A program made the position numbers and the translations under genes. Shown here one piece after another: positions 47,857 through 56,594 of a DNA stretch of 64,000 bases (within the stretch, counting starts at the first letter, position 1; every line of letters begins with the position of its first letter). Under the pieces are notes generated by a model. That model made no database searches, was not told where the DNA came from, and saw only the letters and a list, made by a program, of their open reading frames with translations. Source of the DNA: Alphaproteobacteria bacterium (GTDB lineage: Bacteria; Pseudomonadota; Alphaproteobacteria; Micavibrionales; Micavibrionaceae); the NCBI GenBank assembly GCA_021776025.1, contig JAJFGR010000007.1, positions 620,001 through 684,000 of the forward strand. Direction: 5' to 3'.

Positions 47857-47933
47857 CGTCATTGCGAGCGTAGCGAAGCAATCCAAGTTTACAAACTAGA
47901 TTGCCGCGTCGCCTTCGGCTCCTCGCAATGACG
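47857..47933. repeat. Palindromic interspersed repeat (REP/MITE-like)
   Basis: A 77-base near-palindrome. The ends are CGTCATTGCGAG and its exact complement CTCGCAATGACG, with AGCAATC / GATTGC further in and a short middle of about 15 bases. Both arms carry GCGTAGCGAAGC / GTCGCCTTCGGC-type additional pairing. This type of sequence (CATTGCGAG ... CAATCC) is known from many bacteria as an interspersed repeat. It lies upstream of cobT. I see one copy in the window. Confidence 0.88.
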
Positions 47934-47956
47934 TAAACTCTGTGTTAAAAAACACC

Positions 47957-49798
47957 ATGAGCGAGAATAACCCGAACCGGACCGAAACTTTCAAACACGT
48001 CACCTCGGTGGCGCTGCGGACGATTGCCGGGGAAAAGGACCTTGAGGTCACTTACTCCTCTGCCGAAGTACCCACGGGGCGTTTATCACCAACAGGTAAG
48101 CCGCGCCTCCCTGCTCCCGGTCACAATCTGCCACCGAAAGAAAAACGCCTGCTGCGCGGGTGTGCGGATGTGCAGGCGCTTTATATCGCACATCATGATG
48201 ACAAGCTCCATCACCAGATCAGTCCGCGAGACACTCAAGCTCTGGAAGCTTTTAACGCGCTGGAACAGGCCCGCTGTGAAGCTTTGGGATATGAAGAGAT
48301 GGAAGGCGTTGGCGCGAACTTGCGCGCTGTGCTGGAAGAAAAATGCCGCCATACGGGGTTCCATAACCTGACCAACAAGGATCAGGTCAATCTTGGTGAT
48401 GCGCTGCATGTTATTTCTCGCATGGCTTTAACCGGCGAGGCTCCTCCCCCCTCAGCTGAAAAGATGATTGAACTTTGGAAACCGACAATAGATTCCCAGC
48501 TTGGGGATTTTAATTTTGAAGAACTGAAAAATTCACTGCACGATCAAACCGCTTTTGCGACGATCGCCAAGCAGCTTATCAAAGCGCTCAACATGCCGAT
48601 TGAAGATAGCGACGGCAGCGACCGCCCAGATGACCCCGAAAATGAAGAGCAAAACACTGAGCAAGAACAACAGGAGGAAGATACTGGTGAAGAATCCTCC
48701 GAAGACACTGAAGGCGGGCAAGCCGGGCTTGATGACACCTACGAAGGTGATGACGGGCAGGATATGGACATGTCCGGCGAAGATGATAGCGAAGGCGCTG
48801 ATGGCCAGGACCAGGCCGGAGAAAATGCCGGCGATCCGTTTTTTCAAAACCGCAAAGATTTTCTTGAAGGGCCGGATGGGCGCTATCACATCTACACCGA
48901 CCAGTTTGACGAAGAAGTGGATGCGCGAGAGCTAACTGAACCCGGTGAGCTTACGCGCCTGCGCTCTATGCTCGATACGCAGCTCAGCGCGCATCAAGCC
49001 ATCATCACCAAGCTTGCCAACCGTTTGCAGCGTAAAGTGATGGCGCAGCAACGACGGAGCTGGGAGTTTGGGCTTGATGAAGGGATACTCGACCCGACCC
49101 GGCTGGCGCGAATTATCGCCAACCCGACAGTGCCGCTCTCCTATAAGGCTGAAAAAGAAACCGAGTTTCGCGATAGTGTTGTGACAATCCTGATCGATAA
49201 TTCGGGTTCAATGCGCGGACGGCCAATTGCGCTGGCGGCGATGAGCGCGGATATTATTTCGCGAACGCTCGAGCGCTGCGGCGTGAAGGTGGAGATCCTC
49301 GGCTTCACCACACGTGCATGGAAAGGTGGCAAGTCGCGCGATCTGTGGATGGCGCAAGGCCGTCAAGCTGAGCCCGGACGCCTGAATGACATCCGCCATA
49401 TAATTTATAAGGCCGCGGATGCGCCAATGCGCCGCACGCGCAAAAATCTCGGCCTGATGCTCAAGGAAGGCATCCTGAAAGAAAATATTGATGGTGAAGC
49501 GCTGGTCTGGGCCTATAACCGCCTCGTCAAACGCCCCGAGGCGCGCAAGATCATTATGGTGATTTCTGATGGGGCGCCGGTGGATGATTCCACGTTGTCG
49601 GTAAACCCTTCGAATATTCTGGAAGTGGACTTGCGCAATGTCATTCACTGGATTGAAGATAGCGGGAAAGTTGAGCTCAACGCCATTGGTATCGGCCATG
49701 ATGTGACACGCTATTACAAAAAAGCGATGACCATCGCGGATGCTGACCAGCTCGCGAAGGCCCTGATCGACCAACTTGCTGATTTATTTGAGGAATAA
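47957..49798 (+). CDS. cobT: CobT-like VWA protein
   Basis: A 613-residue partner of CobS. The N-terminal domain (1-200) is helical, a very acidic low-complexity stretch (about 220-285, rich in Glu and Asp) follows, and the C-terminal VWA domain starts near 405 with the metal-binding MIDAS motif DNSGSM (Asp414) and ends with [10 protein letters not shown] and IGIGHDV. In the chelatase the pair uses ATP to remodel the CobN subunit. The ATG at 47957 is preferred over a GTG 15 bases earlier. It is separated from cobS by an opposite-strand gene and a repeat, although the two should be needed together. Confidence 0.9.
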   Translation: MSENNPNRTETFKHVTSVALRTIAGEKDLEVTYSSAEVPTGRLSPTGKPRLPAPGHNLPPKEKRLLRGCADVQALYIAHHDDKLHHQISPRDTQALEAFNALEQARCEALGYEEMEGVGANLRAVLEEKCRHTGFHNLTNKDQVNLGDALHVISRMALTGEAPPPSAEKMIELWKPTIDSQLGDFNFEELKNSLHDQTAFATIAKQLIKALNMPIEDSDGSDRPDDPENEEQNTEQEQQEEDTGEESSEDTEGGQAGLDDTYEGDDGQDMDMSGEDDSEGADGQDQAGENAGDPFFQNRKDFLEGPDGRYHIYTDQFDEEVDARELTEPGELTRLRSMLDTQLSAHQAIITKLANRLQRKVMAQQRRSWEFGLDEGILDPTRLARIIANPTVPLSYKAEKETEFRDSVVTILIDNSGSMRGRPIALAAMSADIISRTLERCGVKVEILGFTTRAWKGGKSRDLWMAQGRQAEPGRLNDIRHIIYKAADAPMRRTRKNLGLMLKEGILKENIDGEALVWAYNRLVKRPEARKIIMVISDGAPVDDSTLSVNPSNILEVDLRNVIHWIEDSGKVELNAIGIGHDVTRYYKKAMTIADADQLAKALIDQLADLFEE

Positions 49799-49805
49799 AG
49801 GGTAA

Positions 49806-49834
49806 TTGACATAGTTCTTTATTCCTGTTAGTTT
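49806..49834 (+). promoter_or_regulatory. Promoter of the small lipoprotein gene
   Basis: A perfect -35 TTGACA (49806-49811), a 17-base spacer and TAGTTT (49829-49834) lie 32 bases before the start of the lipoprotein gene. Confidence 0.55.
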
Positions 49835-49865
49835 CTCGGCAAATTACAGATAGAGAGTAACTGAT

Positions 49866-50378
49866 ATGAGCAAACTTAGAAATGCCATTTTTGCAGCAGC
49901 AATGGCCATCACCACTTCATGCACGCAAACACCGGAACAAATTGACGGTCAAAACAGCGGCACTATCAAGGGTAAAAACGGCAACACTGCCGTTTTTCAT
50001 AAAAGTATGAGAACCGGTATGGCAACCTTAGCTTTAGGCTCTGAGGAAAACCCAAAAGAATTCTACGCAGAATACCCAACAGATATAAAAAGCAGTTGGA
50101 CGAAAGAGGCAGCCGAAAACTACATAAAGGATGGAACTTTTCCCGAACTTGGCAGAGTAAATCTCTGCAAAAACGGATCTTATGAAGGAAAAGTTAAAAG
50201 TGATTCTCTTTCGGAAATTTCTGTACTCCTTAAAAAAGATGGCAAGGTCACATTACGCAAAAGCAACTGGAGGGAAAGAGGAGAGGATCCTTTAGAAGTG
50301 GAAAATTTATGGAAAGCTCAAGAAACAGCTGCGGAGCATTGCAATAAAGCCCTTGAATTTATACCCCCCTCCCAATAA
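49866..50378 (+). CDS. Predicted lipoprotein of unknown function
   Basis: A 170-residue protein. The N-terminal 18 residues are a lipoprotein signal ending in the lipobox ITTSC with Cys19. The mature part has Asn- and Lys-rich segments, a few strands (NTAVFHKSMRTG, KVTLRKSNWRERG) and two cysteines near 113 and 159 that could pair. No family recognised. Its own promoter is listed above. The AT-rich base use differs slightly from its neighbours hisS and cobT. Confidence 0.72.
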   Translation: MSKLRNAIFAAAMAITTSCTQTPEQIDGQNSGTIKGKNGNTAVFHKSMRTGMATLALGSEENPKEFYAEYPTDIKSSWTKEAAENYIKDGTFPELGRVNLCKNGSYEGKVKSDSLSEISVLLKKDGKVTLRKSNWRERGEDPLEVENLWKAQETAAEHCNKALEFIPPSQ

Positions 50379-50459
50379 AAGCGCGTTCGATACGTCTCTT
50401 TACTTCACTAAAGCTAATCCCTCTTGTCATGATGGCTTGTTTCGCCTAACACATCATAT

Positions 50460-51761
50460 ATGAGTGATAAAAAGAAAATCTATAAGCCCAAGCCGATTAG
50501 CGGTTTTCCTGAATGGCTTCCCGAATATCGCGCTGTTGAACAAGCATGGCTGGATAAAATCCGCGCCGTGTTTGAAAGCTATGGCTATGCCTCGATCGAA
50601 ACGCCGTCGGTTGAAGAGCTGGACGTGCTCACCGCCAAGGGTGAAGACGTTGATAAAGAAATTTATGTACTGGAACGCTTGCAGGCTGATCCGGATGAAA
50701 AGAAAAGCGCGCGGCTGGCGCTGCACTTTGACCAAACCGTTCCCCTTGCCCGTTATGTCGCGCAGCACTTTGCCGAGCTGACATTTCCATTCAAGCGCTA
50801 TCAAATGCAAAAAGTCTGGCGTGGTGAACGCCCGCAAATGGGCCGCATGCGTGAATTTTATCAATGCGATATTGATGTAATTAATGTCGACAAGTTGCCG
50901 ATCCATTTTGATGCGGAAGTAGCTGCGGTAGTTTATGAAGCGCTCGAAAGCATTGATATTGGCCGCGTACAGCTGCGCATTTCCAATCGTAAAATCCTTT
51001 TGGGCCTGATGGAGGCTTTAGGCATTGAAGACCCCGTGCCCGTGACCCGTTTTATAGACAAGCTAGAAAAACTCGGTGCAAAAGAGATCAAACATATCTT
51101 GATTGGTGAAGTCGGGCTTACCCCAGAGCAAACGGACGCCATTTTGGATCTCGCCGGACAGCAAGACCTTAGCAAGATCAAACCGCAGAATGAAATGATG
51201 GCTGAAGGGCTAGAAGAGCTCTCGTTCGTGATGGACCAGCTCAAGCACCTGCCAGTGCACGGCGCACGCGCGGACCTTTCGATTGTTCGCGGGCTGGATT
51301 ACTATACTGGCACGGTTTACGAGACCCAGCTTTTAGACGTGCCGGAGTTTACCGGCTCTGTGTGTTCTGGCGGTCGTTATGACGATTTGGCAGGGAGCTA
51401 TATAAATAAGCACCTACCAGGCGTTGGTATTTCCATCGGTTTTACACGGCTGTTTGATGTGCTGCGTCAGGCGAATAAAATTCAGCCCGGGCCAAAATCC
51501 CCGGCGCAGGTTTTGGTGGTATTGCCTTCCGAAGAACGCCGTACAGTGGCCGCGGAAGCCGCGCGCAATTTACGTGAACGCGGTATGAATGTGGAGCTTT
51601 ATCACGCGCCGCAGAAAATCGGCAAACAGATGGGCTATGCGGAGAAGAAATCCATTCCGTTTGTCTGGTTCCCGCCTTTTGAAGATGGGCAAGACCATGA
51701 AGTCAAAAACATGGAAAACGGCGAGCAGACAAAAGCTGATCCAAAGAGTTGGAGCGCATGA
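50460..51761 (+). CDS. hisS: Histidyl-tRNA synthetase
   Basis: Charges tRNA-His. The 433 residues fit a class II synthetase. The PISGFPEWLPEYRAVEQAW start, the EELDVLTAKGEDVDKEIYVL segment (motif 1 area), RYQMQKVWRGERPQMGRMREFYQCDIDV (motif 2), IVRGLDYYTGTVYE, the GGRYDDLAG segment and the GVGISIGFTRL motif 3 are visible. The C-terminal anticodon-binding domain begins near 340. The last bases of the stop overlap the start of the next gene by four (ATGA). Confidence 0.96.
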   Translation: MSDKKKIYKPKPISGFPEWLPEYRAVEQAWLDKIRAVFESYGYASIETPSVEELDVLTAKGEDVDKEIYVLERLQADPDEKKSARLALHFDQTVPLARYVAQHFAELTFPFKRYQMQKVWRGERPQMGRMREFYQCDIDVINVDKLPIHFDAEVAAVVYEALESIDIGRVQLRISNRKILLGLMEALGIEDPVPVTRFIDKLEKLGAKEIKHILIGEVGLTPEQTDAILDLAGQQDLSKIKPQNEMMAEGLEELSFVMDQLKHLPVHGARADLSIVRGLDYYTGTVYETQLLDVPEFTGSVCSGGRYDDLAGSYINKHLPGVGISIGFTRLFDVLRQANKIQPGPKSPAQVLVVLPSEERRTVAAEAARNLRERGMNVELYHAPQKIGKQMGYAEKKSIPFVWFPPFEDGQDHEVKNMENGEQTKADPKSWSA

Positions 51762-52399
51762 GATATTTCCTAACGCTTTTTGCTGCCCTCCTCCTCTTCC
51801 CGTACACAGCATGGGCCGAGGATGCTGAACCGACCGAACCCGCCGCGGAAGAGGAAGCCGTTGAGGAAGAGGTCTCGACGGAATCAGTATACTCCCCTGA
51901 TCATTGTGAATTTACCATCGCCTTCCCCGATGCGCCCTACACGGCGCGACGCTGCGAAGATGAAACCAAAGAACGTTGTTTTGATCTGGTGAGCTACACC
52001 CAAGTGTATGAGCTGTCCTCAACTGTGAATTTCCGCGTGATCTGCAACCCGGTTGATAAAAGCCTTTATGATGATTACAGCGCCCAAGTGATGGAAGCGA
52101 CGCTGCGAGCGATGACAAAGAACAGCGTTGTCGATGAATATAACAGCGATTTTCGTGAGGAAGATGGCTACAAGCAAGCTGGGCTTGCCGGTTCCGGCAA
52201 AGTTGGCGCTATGCCGACCATATACATTGCCCAGCTGTGGATCGGGAAACAGTCTGCCCTTTCCATTGAAGCGGAATTAATCGGCGAAGCGCATGATACA
52301 GCCGACAAACTGTTCAGCGATATTTTAAAATCCGTGCGTTATTCAGGGGTTAAGAAAAAAAACGCGCCGAAAAAGACTGTCCCGCCTCAGCAAAACTAG
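51758..52399 (+). CDS. Exported protein with acidic N-terminal linker
   Basis: A 213-residue protein. The signal peptide (MRYFLTLFAALLLFPYTAWA) is followed by an acidic stretch of Glu and Ala (about 21-42), then a globular domain with four cysteines (DHCEFTI, RRCEDETKERCFD, RVICNP). No family recognised. The ATG at 51758 has a ggag site and overlaps the hisS stop, so it is likely coupled to hisS. The stop forms a palindromic CTAG with the sufE-like gene on the other strand. Confidence 0.75.
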   Translation: MRYFLTLFAALLLFPYTAWAEDAEPTEPAAEEEAVEEEVSTESVYSPDHCEFTIAFPDAPYTARRCEDETKERCFDLVSYTQVYELSSTVNFRVICNPVDKSLYDDYSAQVMEATLRAMTKNSVVDEYNSDFREEDGYKQAGLAGSGKVGAMPTIYIAQLWIGKQSALSIEAELIGEAHDTADKLFSDILKSVRYSGVKKKNAPKKTVPPQQN

Positions 52400-52797
52400 C
52401 CCGCCAGAGATTGAATTTTTTCAACCATTGAGAAAAAACCGTTGCGGCGGTTGGGGGAGAGATTCTGATCGAGGCCGATTTTTTCAAACGCGCCTTTTAT
52501 ATCGATTTTTCCGATTTCACTTACATTCTGTCCCTGATACGCCCGATCCAGAATAGCAATCAGCCCGCGGACGATATGCGCATCGCTATCCGCAACAAAA
52601 TGAAATTTACCATCGCGAATTTCGGGGTGCATCCATACGCGTGATGTGCACCCCGGCACAAAACTTTCATCGGTTTTGAGGGCCTCATCCATAGCTGGAA
52701 GTGTGCGCCCGAGGTCGATGAGATAGCGGTAGCGCTCCTCCCAGTCTTCGAAAAGCGCGAAGTTCTCAACCAGTTCACTCAATGTCTCTTTTGTCAT
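52396..52797 (-). CDS. SufE-family iron-sulfur sulfur acceptor
   Basis: A 133-residue protein. SufE takes sulfur from the SufS cysteine desulfurase and passes it on for cluster assembly. The conserved cysteine is Cys50 in FVPGCTSRVW, followed by a helical domain with HFVADSDAHIVRGL. No suf operon is visible here, so this could be SufE or a related CsdE. It is convergent with the exported protein gene. Confidence 0.92.
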   Translation of the reverse strand: MTKETLSELVENFALFEDWEERYRYLIDLGRTLPAMDEALKTDESFVPGCTSRVWMHPEIRDGKFHFVADSDAHIVRGLIAILDRAYQGQNVSEIGKIDIKGAFEKIGLDQNLSPNRRNGFFSMVEKIQSLAG

Positions 52798-52879
52798 GAT
52801 GAGGCACCATATAGTACAATAAAAGTATAGAGCAATTGGTTTTATGCGAGGAAAACCCTAAATTTATCGATATAGGGGT

Positions 52880-52908
52880 TGCGCGTGCCTAGGCGGCTTG
52901 GCTAGATT
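52880..52908 (+). promoter_or_regulatory. Possible promoter of clpX
   Basis: TTGCGC (52880-52885), a 17-base spacer and CTAGAT (52903-52908) lie about 34 bases before the clpX start. Both hexamers are imperfect, so this is tentative. Confidence 0.35.
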
Positions 52909-52941
52909 GGTAAAAATATCAAAGATTGGAACGTTCTCTCC

Positions 52942-54252
52942 ATGAGTAAATCATCAGACAAAGATAAGACAGATAGCAAAAACACCCTGTACTGCTCTTT
53001 TTGCGGTAAGAGCCAGCACGAGGTCCGCAAACTGATTGCCGGACCCAATGTATTCATTTGCAATGAATGTGTTGAGCTGTGCATGGACATCATCCGTGAG
53101 GAAGATAAAACACAGCTTGTGCGCGAAGGTGAAGGCGTCCCTGCCCCGTCCGAGATTAAACAGGTTCTTGATGATTACGTAATCGGACAAGAAAGTGCCA
53201 AGCGCGTTCTGTCTGTAGCGGTTCACAACCATTATAAACGTCTTGAGCATGGTGGAACGGGCAGCGGCAGCGATATTGAGCTAGCGAAATCGAACATCCT
53301 GCTCGTTGGACCGACCGGTTGTGGTAAGACTCTACTGGCGCAAACACTCGCACGTATTCTCGATGTTCCTTTCACCATGGCCGATGCCACAACCCTGACC
53401 GAAGCCGGTTATGTGGGTGAAGATGTGGAAAATATTGTGCTTAAGTTGCTGCAATCCAGTGATTACAATGTTGAACGTGCCCAAAAAGGTATTGTGTATA
53501 TCGATGAGATCGACAAAATCTCTCGTAAATCTGACAACCCTTCCATCACCCGTGATGTATCGGGTGAAGGTGTGCAGCAAGCGCTGCTCAAATTGATGGA
53601 AGGCACAGTGGCTTCTGTTCCTCCGCAAGGCGGACGCAAGCACCCACAACAAGAATTCCTGCAGGTTGATACAGCCAATATCCTGTTTATCGCTGGTGGA
53701 GCGTTCTCGGGCCTTGATAAGGTGATTGCAGAGCGCGGACGCGGCACAACAATCGGTTTCGGCGCAGATGTTCAAGATTTGGATAGTCGCGGTATTGGCG
53801 AGCTGTTCAAAAAGCTAGAACCGGAAGATTTGCTGAAATACGGCCTTATTCCTGAATTTGTTGGTCGTTTGCCGGTGCTGGCAACGCTTGAAGACCTGGA
53901 TGAAGAAGCCCTCATCACCATTCTGACAGAACCAAAAAATGCTCTGGTTAAGCAGTATAAGAAGCTGTTCGAGATTGAAGGTGTCGAGCTGACATTCAAG
54001 CCTGATGCGCTTAAAGCGATTGCTCAAAGAGCGATTGAACGCAAAACCGGAGCGCGCGGTCTTCGCTCTATTCTCGAGAACCTTCTTCTGGACACAATGT
54101 TTGAATTGCCCGACATTGAAGGGCTTGAGGAAGTTATTGTGAAAAAAGAAACTGTCACCGATCTGAAAGAGCCCGTTATGGTTCTTGCCGATAAGAAGAA
54201 AAAGAAAAAAGCTTCGGATGACAAAAAAGAGAAAGAGTCAGCAAAGGCTTAG
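52942..54252 (+). CDS. clpX: ATP-dependent protease specificity subunit ClpX
   Basis: Unfoldase that feeds ClpP. The 436 residues show the N-terminal zinc-binding domain (Cys18, Cys21, Cys40, Cys43), Walker A GPTGCGKT at 123-130, Walker [11 protein letters not shown] near 184-193, and the [10 protein letters not shown] sensor region near the end. A lysine-rich tail ([15 protein letters not shown]) extends the usual C terminus. In many alphaproteobacteria clpP lies before and lon after; neither is visible here. A terminator follows. Confidence 0.97.
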   Translation: MSKSSDKDKTDSKNTLYCSFCGKSQHEVRKLIAGPNVFICNECVELCMDIIREEDKTQLVREGEGVPAPSEIKQVLDDYVIGQESAKRVLSVAVHNHYKRLEHGGTGSGSDIELAKSNILLVGPTGCGKTLLAQTLARILDVPFTMADATTLTEAGYVGEDVENIVLKLLQSSDYNVERAQKGIVYIDEIDKISRKSDNPSITRDVSGEGVQQALLKLMEGTVASVPPQGGRKHPQQEFLQVDTANILFIAGGAFSGLDKVIAERGRGTTIGFGADVQDLDSRGIGELFKKLEPEDLLKYGLIPEFVGRLPVLATLEDLDEEALITILTEPKNALVKQYKKLFEIEGVELTFKPDALKAIAQRAIERKTGARGLRSILENLLLDTMFELPDIEGLEEVIVKKETVTDLKEPVMVLADKKKKKKASDDKKEKESAKA

Positions 54253-54280
54253 GCCACTCTTCTAAAGCTACATATTAAGG

Positions 54281-54328
54281 AAAAGCGCGTGCCAGTGTCA
54301 TATGACCATATGGATGCGCTTTTTTCAT
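54281..54328 (+). terminator. Intrinsic terminator after clpX
   Basis: The stem AAAAGCGC (54281-54288) pairs with GCGCTTTT (54316-54323), an inner CATATG / CATATG hairpin fills the loop, and a T run continues to about 54325. Confidence 0.8.
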
Positions 54329-54401
54329 TTTCTGTTTAGGTTTTTATGCGTACAATAGATATTCGAGTTTTTAATCATTCGATTAAGGGAGAATCCAGAC
54401 A

Positions 54402-55364
54402 ATGCCAAGCGCCGCTAAAATAATGCCGGAAAAAGGGAAAAAATACCGCCTAATCACACGAAGTGATATGGACGGCCTCGTTTGCGGGATATTACTGAAA
54501 GAGCTGGATCTTATTGACGACATAACCTTCGCGCACCCCAAAGATATGCAAGATGGCCTTATTGATGTCACACCAAGTGATATAACAACGAACCTGCCTT
54601 ATGCCGAAGGTGTTTACATGGCGTTTGATCACCATGCCAGTGAGACAGAGCGGCTGGATGGCCTGGCTGAAAACCATATCATCGACCCTGATGCCCCTTC
54701 AGCGGCGCGCGTTGTTTATGATTATTTTGGCGGCGCGGAAACTTTTCCCAATGTTGCCGAAGACATGATGGCGGCTGTCGATAAAGCTGACGCTGCTCAA
54801 TTTAGCAAAGAAGACATACTCAACCCAGAAGGTTGGGAGCTTTTGAGCTTCATTATGGATGCGCGCACAGGACTTGGGCGCTTTCGCGATTTCAACATCT
54901 CAAACTATCAGCTGATGATGAAACTAATCGACCATTGCCGTCAACATGACACCATTGAAGACATTCTACAGCTGTCAGACGTTAAAGAGCGCGTTGATCT
55001 GTATTTTGACCATCAGCTCAAAGCGCGTGAACAGATTGAACGCTGTTCTACCGTGCACAGTAATCTGCTTGTTCTTGATTTGCGCAAAGAAGAAACCATC
55101 TGGGCAGCGAACCGCTTTATTGTTTACGCCCTTTTCCCACAGGTCAATATTTCAATGCACGTGCTGTGGGGTAAAAATAAACAGAACACCGTGTTTGCGA
55201 TCGGAAAGTCCATCCTCAACCGCACCAGCAAAACTGATGTTGGCTCGCTTTGCCTTGAATATGGCGGTGGTGGGCACCAAGCCGCTGGAACATGCCAGCT
55301 TGAAAACTTAAAAGCCGAAGAAAAGCTTCAGGAAATTATCAAAAAAATAACAGATGACGGTTAA
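54402..55364 (+). CDS. DHH/DHHA1 family phosphoesterase
   Basis: A 320-residue protein. The first aspartates lie in RSDMDG (Asp22, Asp24), the DHH motif in AFDHHAS (76-78), and the C-terminal DHHA1 signature GGGGHQAAGTC near 290-300. Such enzymes cleave phosphodiester or phosphoanhydride bonds in nucleotides, oligonucleotides or polyphosphate; the exact substrate cannot be read here. No signal peptide. A terminator and an intergenic stretch of about 150 bases precede it. Confidence 0.9.
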   Translation: MPSAAKIMPEKGKKYRLITRSDMDGLVCGILLKELDLIDDITFAHPKDMQDGLIDVTPSDITTNLPYAEGVYMAFDHHASETERLDGLAENHIIDPDAPSAARVVYDYFGGAETFPNVAEDMMAAVDKADAAQFSKEDILNPEGWELLSFIMDARTGLGRFRDFNISNYQLMMKLIDHCRQHDTIEDILQLSDVKERVDLYFDHQLKAREQIERCSTVHSNLLVLDLRKEETIWAANRFIVYALFPQVNISMHVLWGKNKQNTVFAIGKSILNRTSKTDVGSLCLEYGGGGHQAAGTCQLENLKAEEKLQEIIKKITDDG

Positions 55365-55403
55365 TTCCACGCTCATTTAAACGCCTCAACATCAGGAAAA
55401 TGC

Positions 55404-56294
55404 ATGGCAGACCAACCAGCCTTTTCTCTCAACCCCGGTGACACCATTGGCGTTATGGCGCCCTCCAGCTTTGTAGAGCAAAGCGACATTGAGAAATCAA
55501 AGGTCGTGATGGAGGAGCGCGGTTACGAAGTGTTTATTCATGAACAAACCTATGCACGCCACAATCAATCTGCCGGCACCGCGGCAGAAAAACTCGACGC
55601 TTTGCATGAGCTCTATGTGCGAGAAAACATCAAAGCCATCTGGGCCGCTGGCGGTGGGAACCGCTGCCTTTATTTGCTTGATGGTCTAGACTACGAACTC
55701 ATCAGCAAAAACCCCAAACCCCTGATCGGCTTTAGCGACATCACCGCGCCTTTAAATGCCATTTATGCGAATACAGGCATTCCCGGCTTTCACGCACAGG
55801 TGTTTAAAAATCTGCATGGTTTTGACCAACTGGATGACACTCTCGATTTCTTAACGGGGGGAAACTCATCGATGCTGCTCGATCAGGCAGAAGTTTTAAA
55901 CCCGGGAACCGCTTCAGGCATTCTTATTGGCGGCTGCCTGTCCCTCTTCCATTATTTACCTGGCACCAATGATTGCCCGAATTTGCAGGATGCAATCCTT
56001 TTCCTTGAGGATACGGGCGATCAACTCAGCCGTTTTGACCGCATGTTTGCCCAGATGAAACGGATGGGTGTGTTCGAACAAATCAGTGCCTTGGCATTAG
56101 GAGAATTTCATGATCTCAAAGATGGCGCCCGTCCATTTGGCTTTACGCTCAAGGATATTACACTGGAACTCACCGAAGGCCTTGATATACCCGTTGTCAT
56201 GAATGCACCATTTGGACATGGTGCCAATCTATTTCCTATGCCCATTGGTAGAAAAGCGACCCTAGACACTCACAAAAAAATCTTAAGTTTTTAG
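55404..56294 (+). CDS. LD-carboxypeptidase (peptidase family S66)
   Basis: A 296-residue enzyme that removes the terminal D-Ala from murein tetrapeptides in the cytoplasm, part of wall recycling. The catalytic Ser is in GFSDIT (Ser111), the acid Glu in AILFLEDTGDQ near 197, and the His in APFGHGAN near 270. The length and the GDTIGVMAPSS start match LdcA. No signal peptide. It is 39 bases after the DHH gene. Confidence 0.93.
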   Translation: MADQPAFSLNPGDTIGVMAPSSFVEQSDIEKSKVVMEERGYEVFIHEQTYARHNQSAGTAAEKLDALHELYVRENIKAIWAAGGGNRCLYLLDGLDYELISKNPKPLIGFSDITAPLNAIYANTGIPGFHAQVFKNLHGFDQLDDTLDFLTGGNSSMLLDQAEVLNPGTASGILIGGCLSLFHYLPGTNDCPNLQDAILFLEDTGDQLSRFDRMFAQMKRMGVFEQISALALGEFHDLKDGARPFGFTLKDITLELTEGLDIPVVMNAPFGHGANLFPMPIGRKATLDTHKKILSF

Positions 56295-56594
56295 CTTTAG
56301 CCTTAAGCGTGACTAAATTATGCACAGTTATGCATAACACTTAATGTCGCCTACAGCGTACCTACACTCCATAGCCCCCTATCCACCTGTATTTCTTGTG
56401 TTTTTTGCGCACTGCCGCACAAAATTTATTTTCATCTAAAGCACTAAAATTCGCGATTCACGACAAAAGAGACCAACCCATTACAAAAATGTTATTTATT
56501 TTCAATGTATTACATCTGAAATTTGACTTTCACATTTTTTAGGCGCATATATTAGGCAATCAAAATAAAGAAAATTACAGGGACTGAGTTCGTT
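56295..56594. other. AT-rich intergenic stretch with a 12-base palindrome
   Basis: 300 bases with no gene that I can support. It includes a perfect palindrome GTTATGCATAAC (56327-56338), two TTATGCACA/TTATGCATA boxes resembling DnaA boxes with one or more changes (56318-56326, 56328-56336), and a promoter candidate at 56523-56553. It may hold an operator; an origin is not supported. Confidence 0.5.
56523..56553 (+). promoter_or_regulatory. Promoter candidate for the 56595 gene
   Basis: TTGACT (56523-56528) is followed by an AT-rich -10 area with ATATAT (56547-56552, 18-base spacer) or TATATT (56548-56553, 19-base spacer). The start would be near 56560, about 35 bases before the gene. Confidence 0.5.

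Noticed and set aside
56318-56387. A chromosome origin in the AT-rich gap
   Set aside because: Only two or three imperfect DnaA-like boxes are present, with no cluster of exact TTATCCACA boxes and no origin-linked genes nearby.
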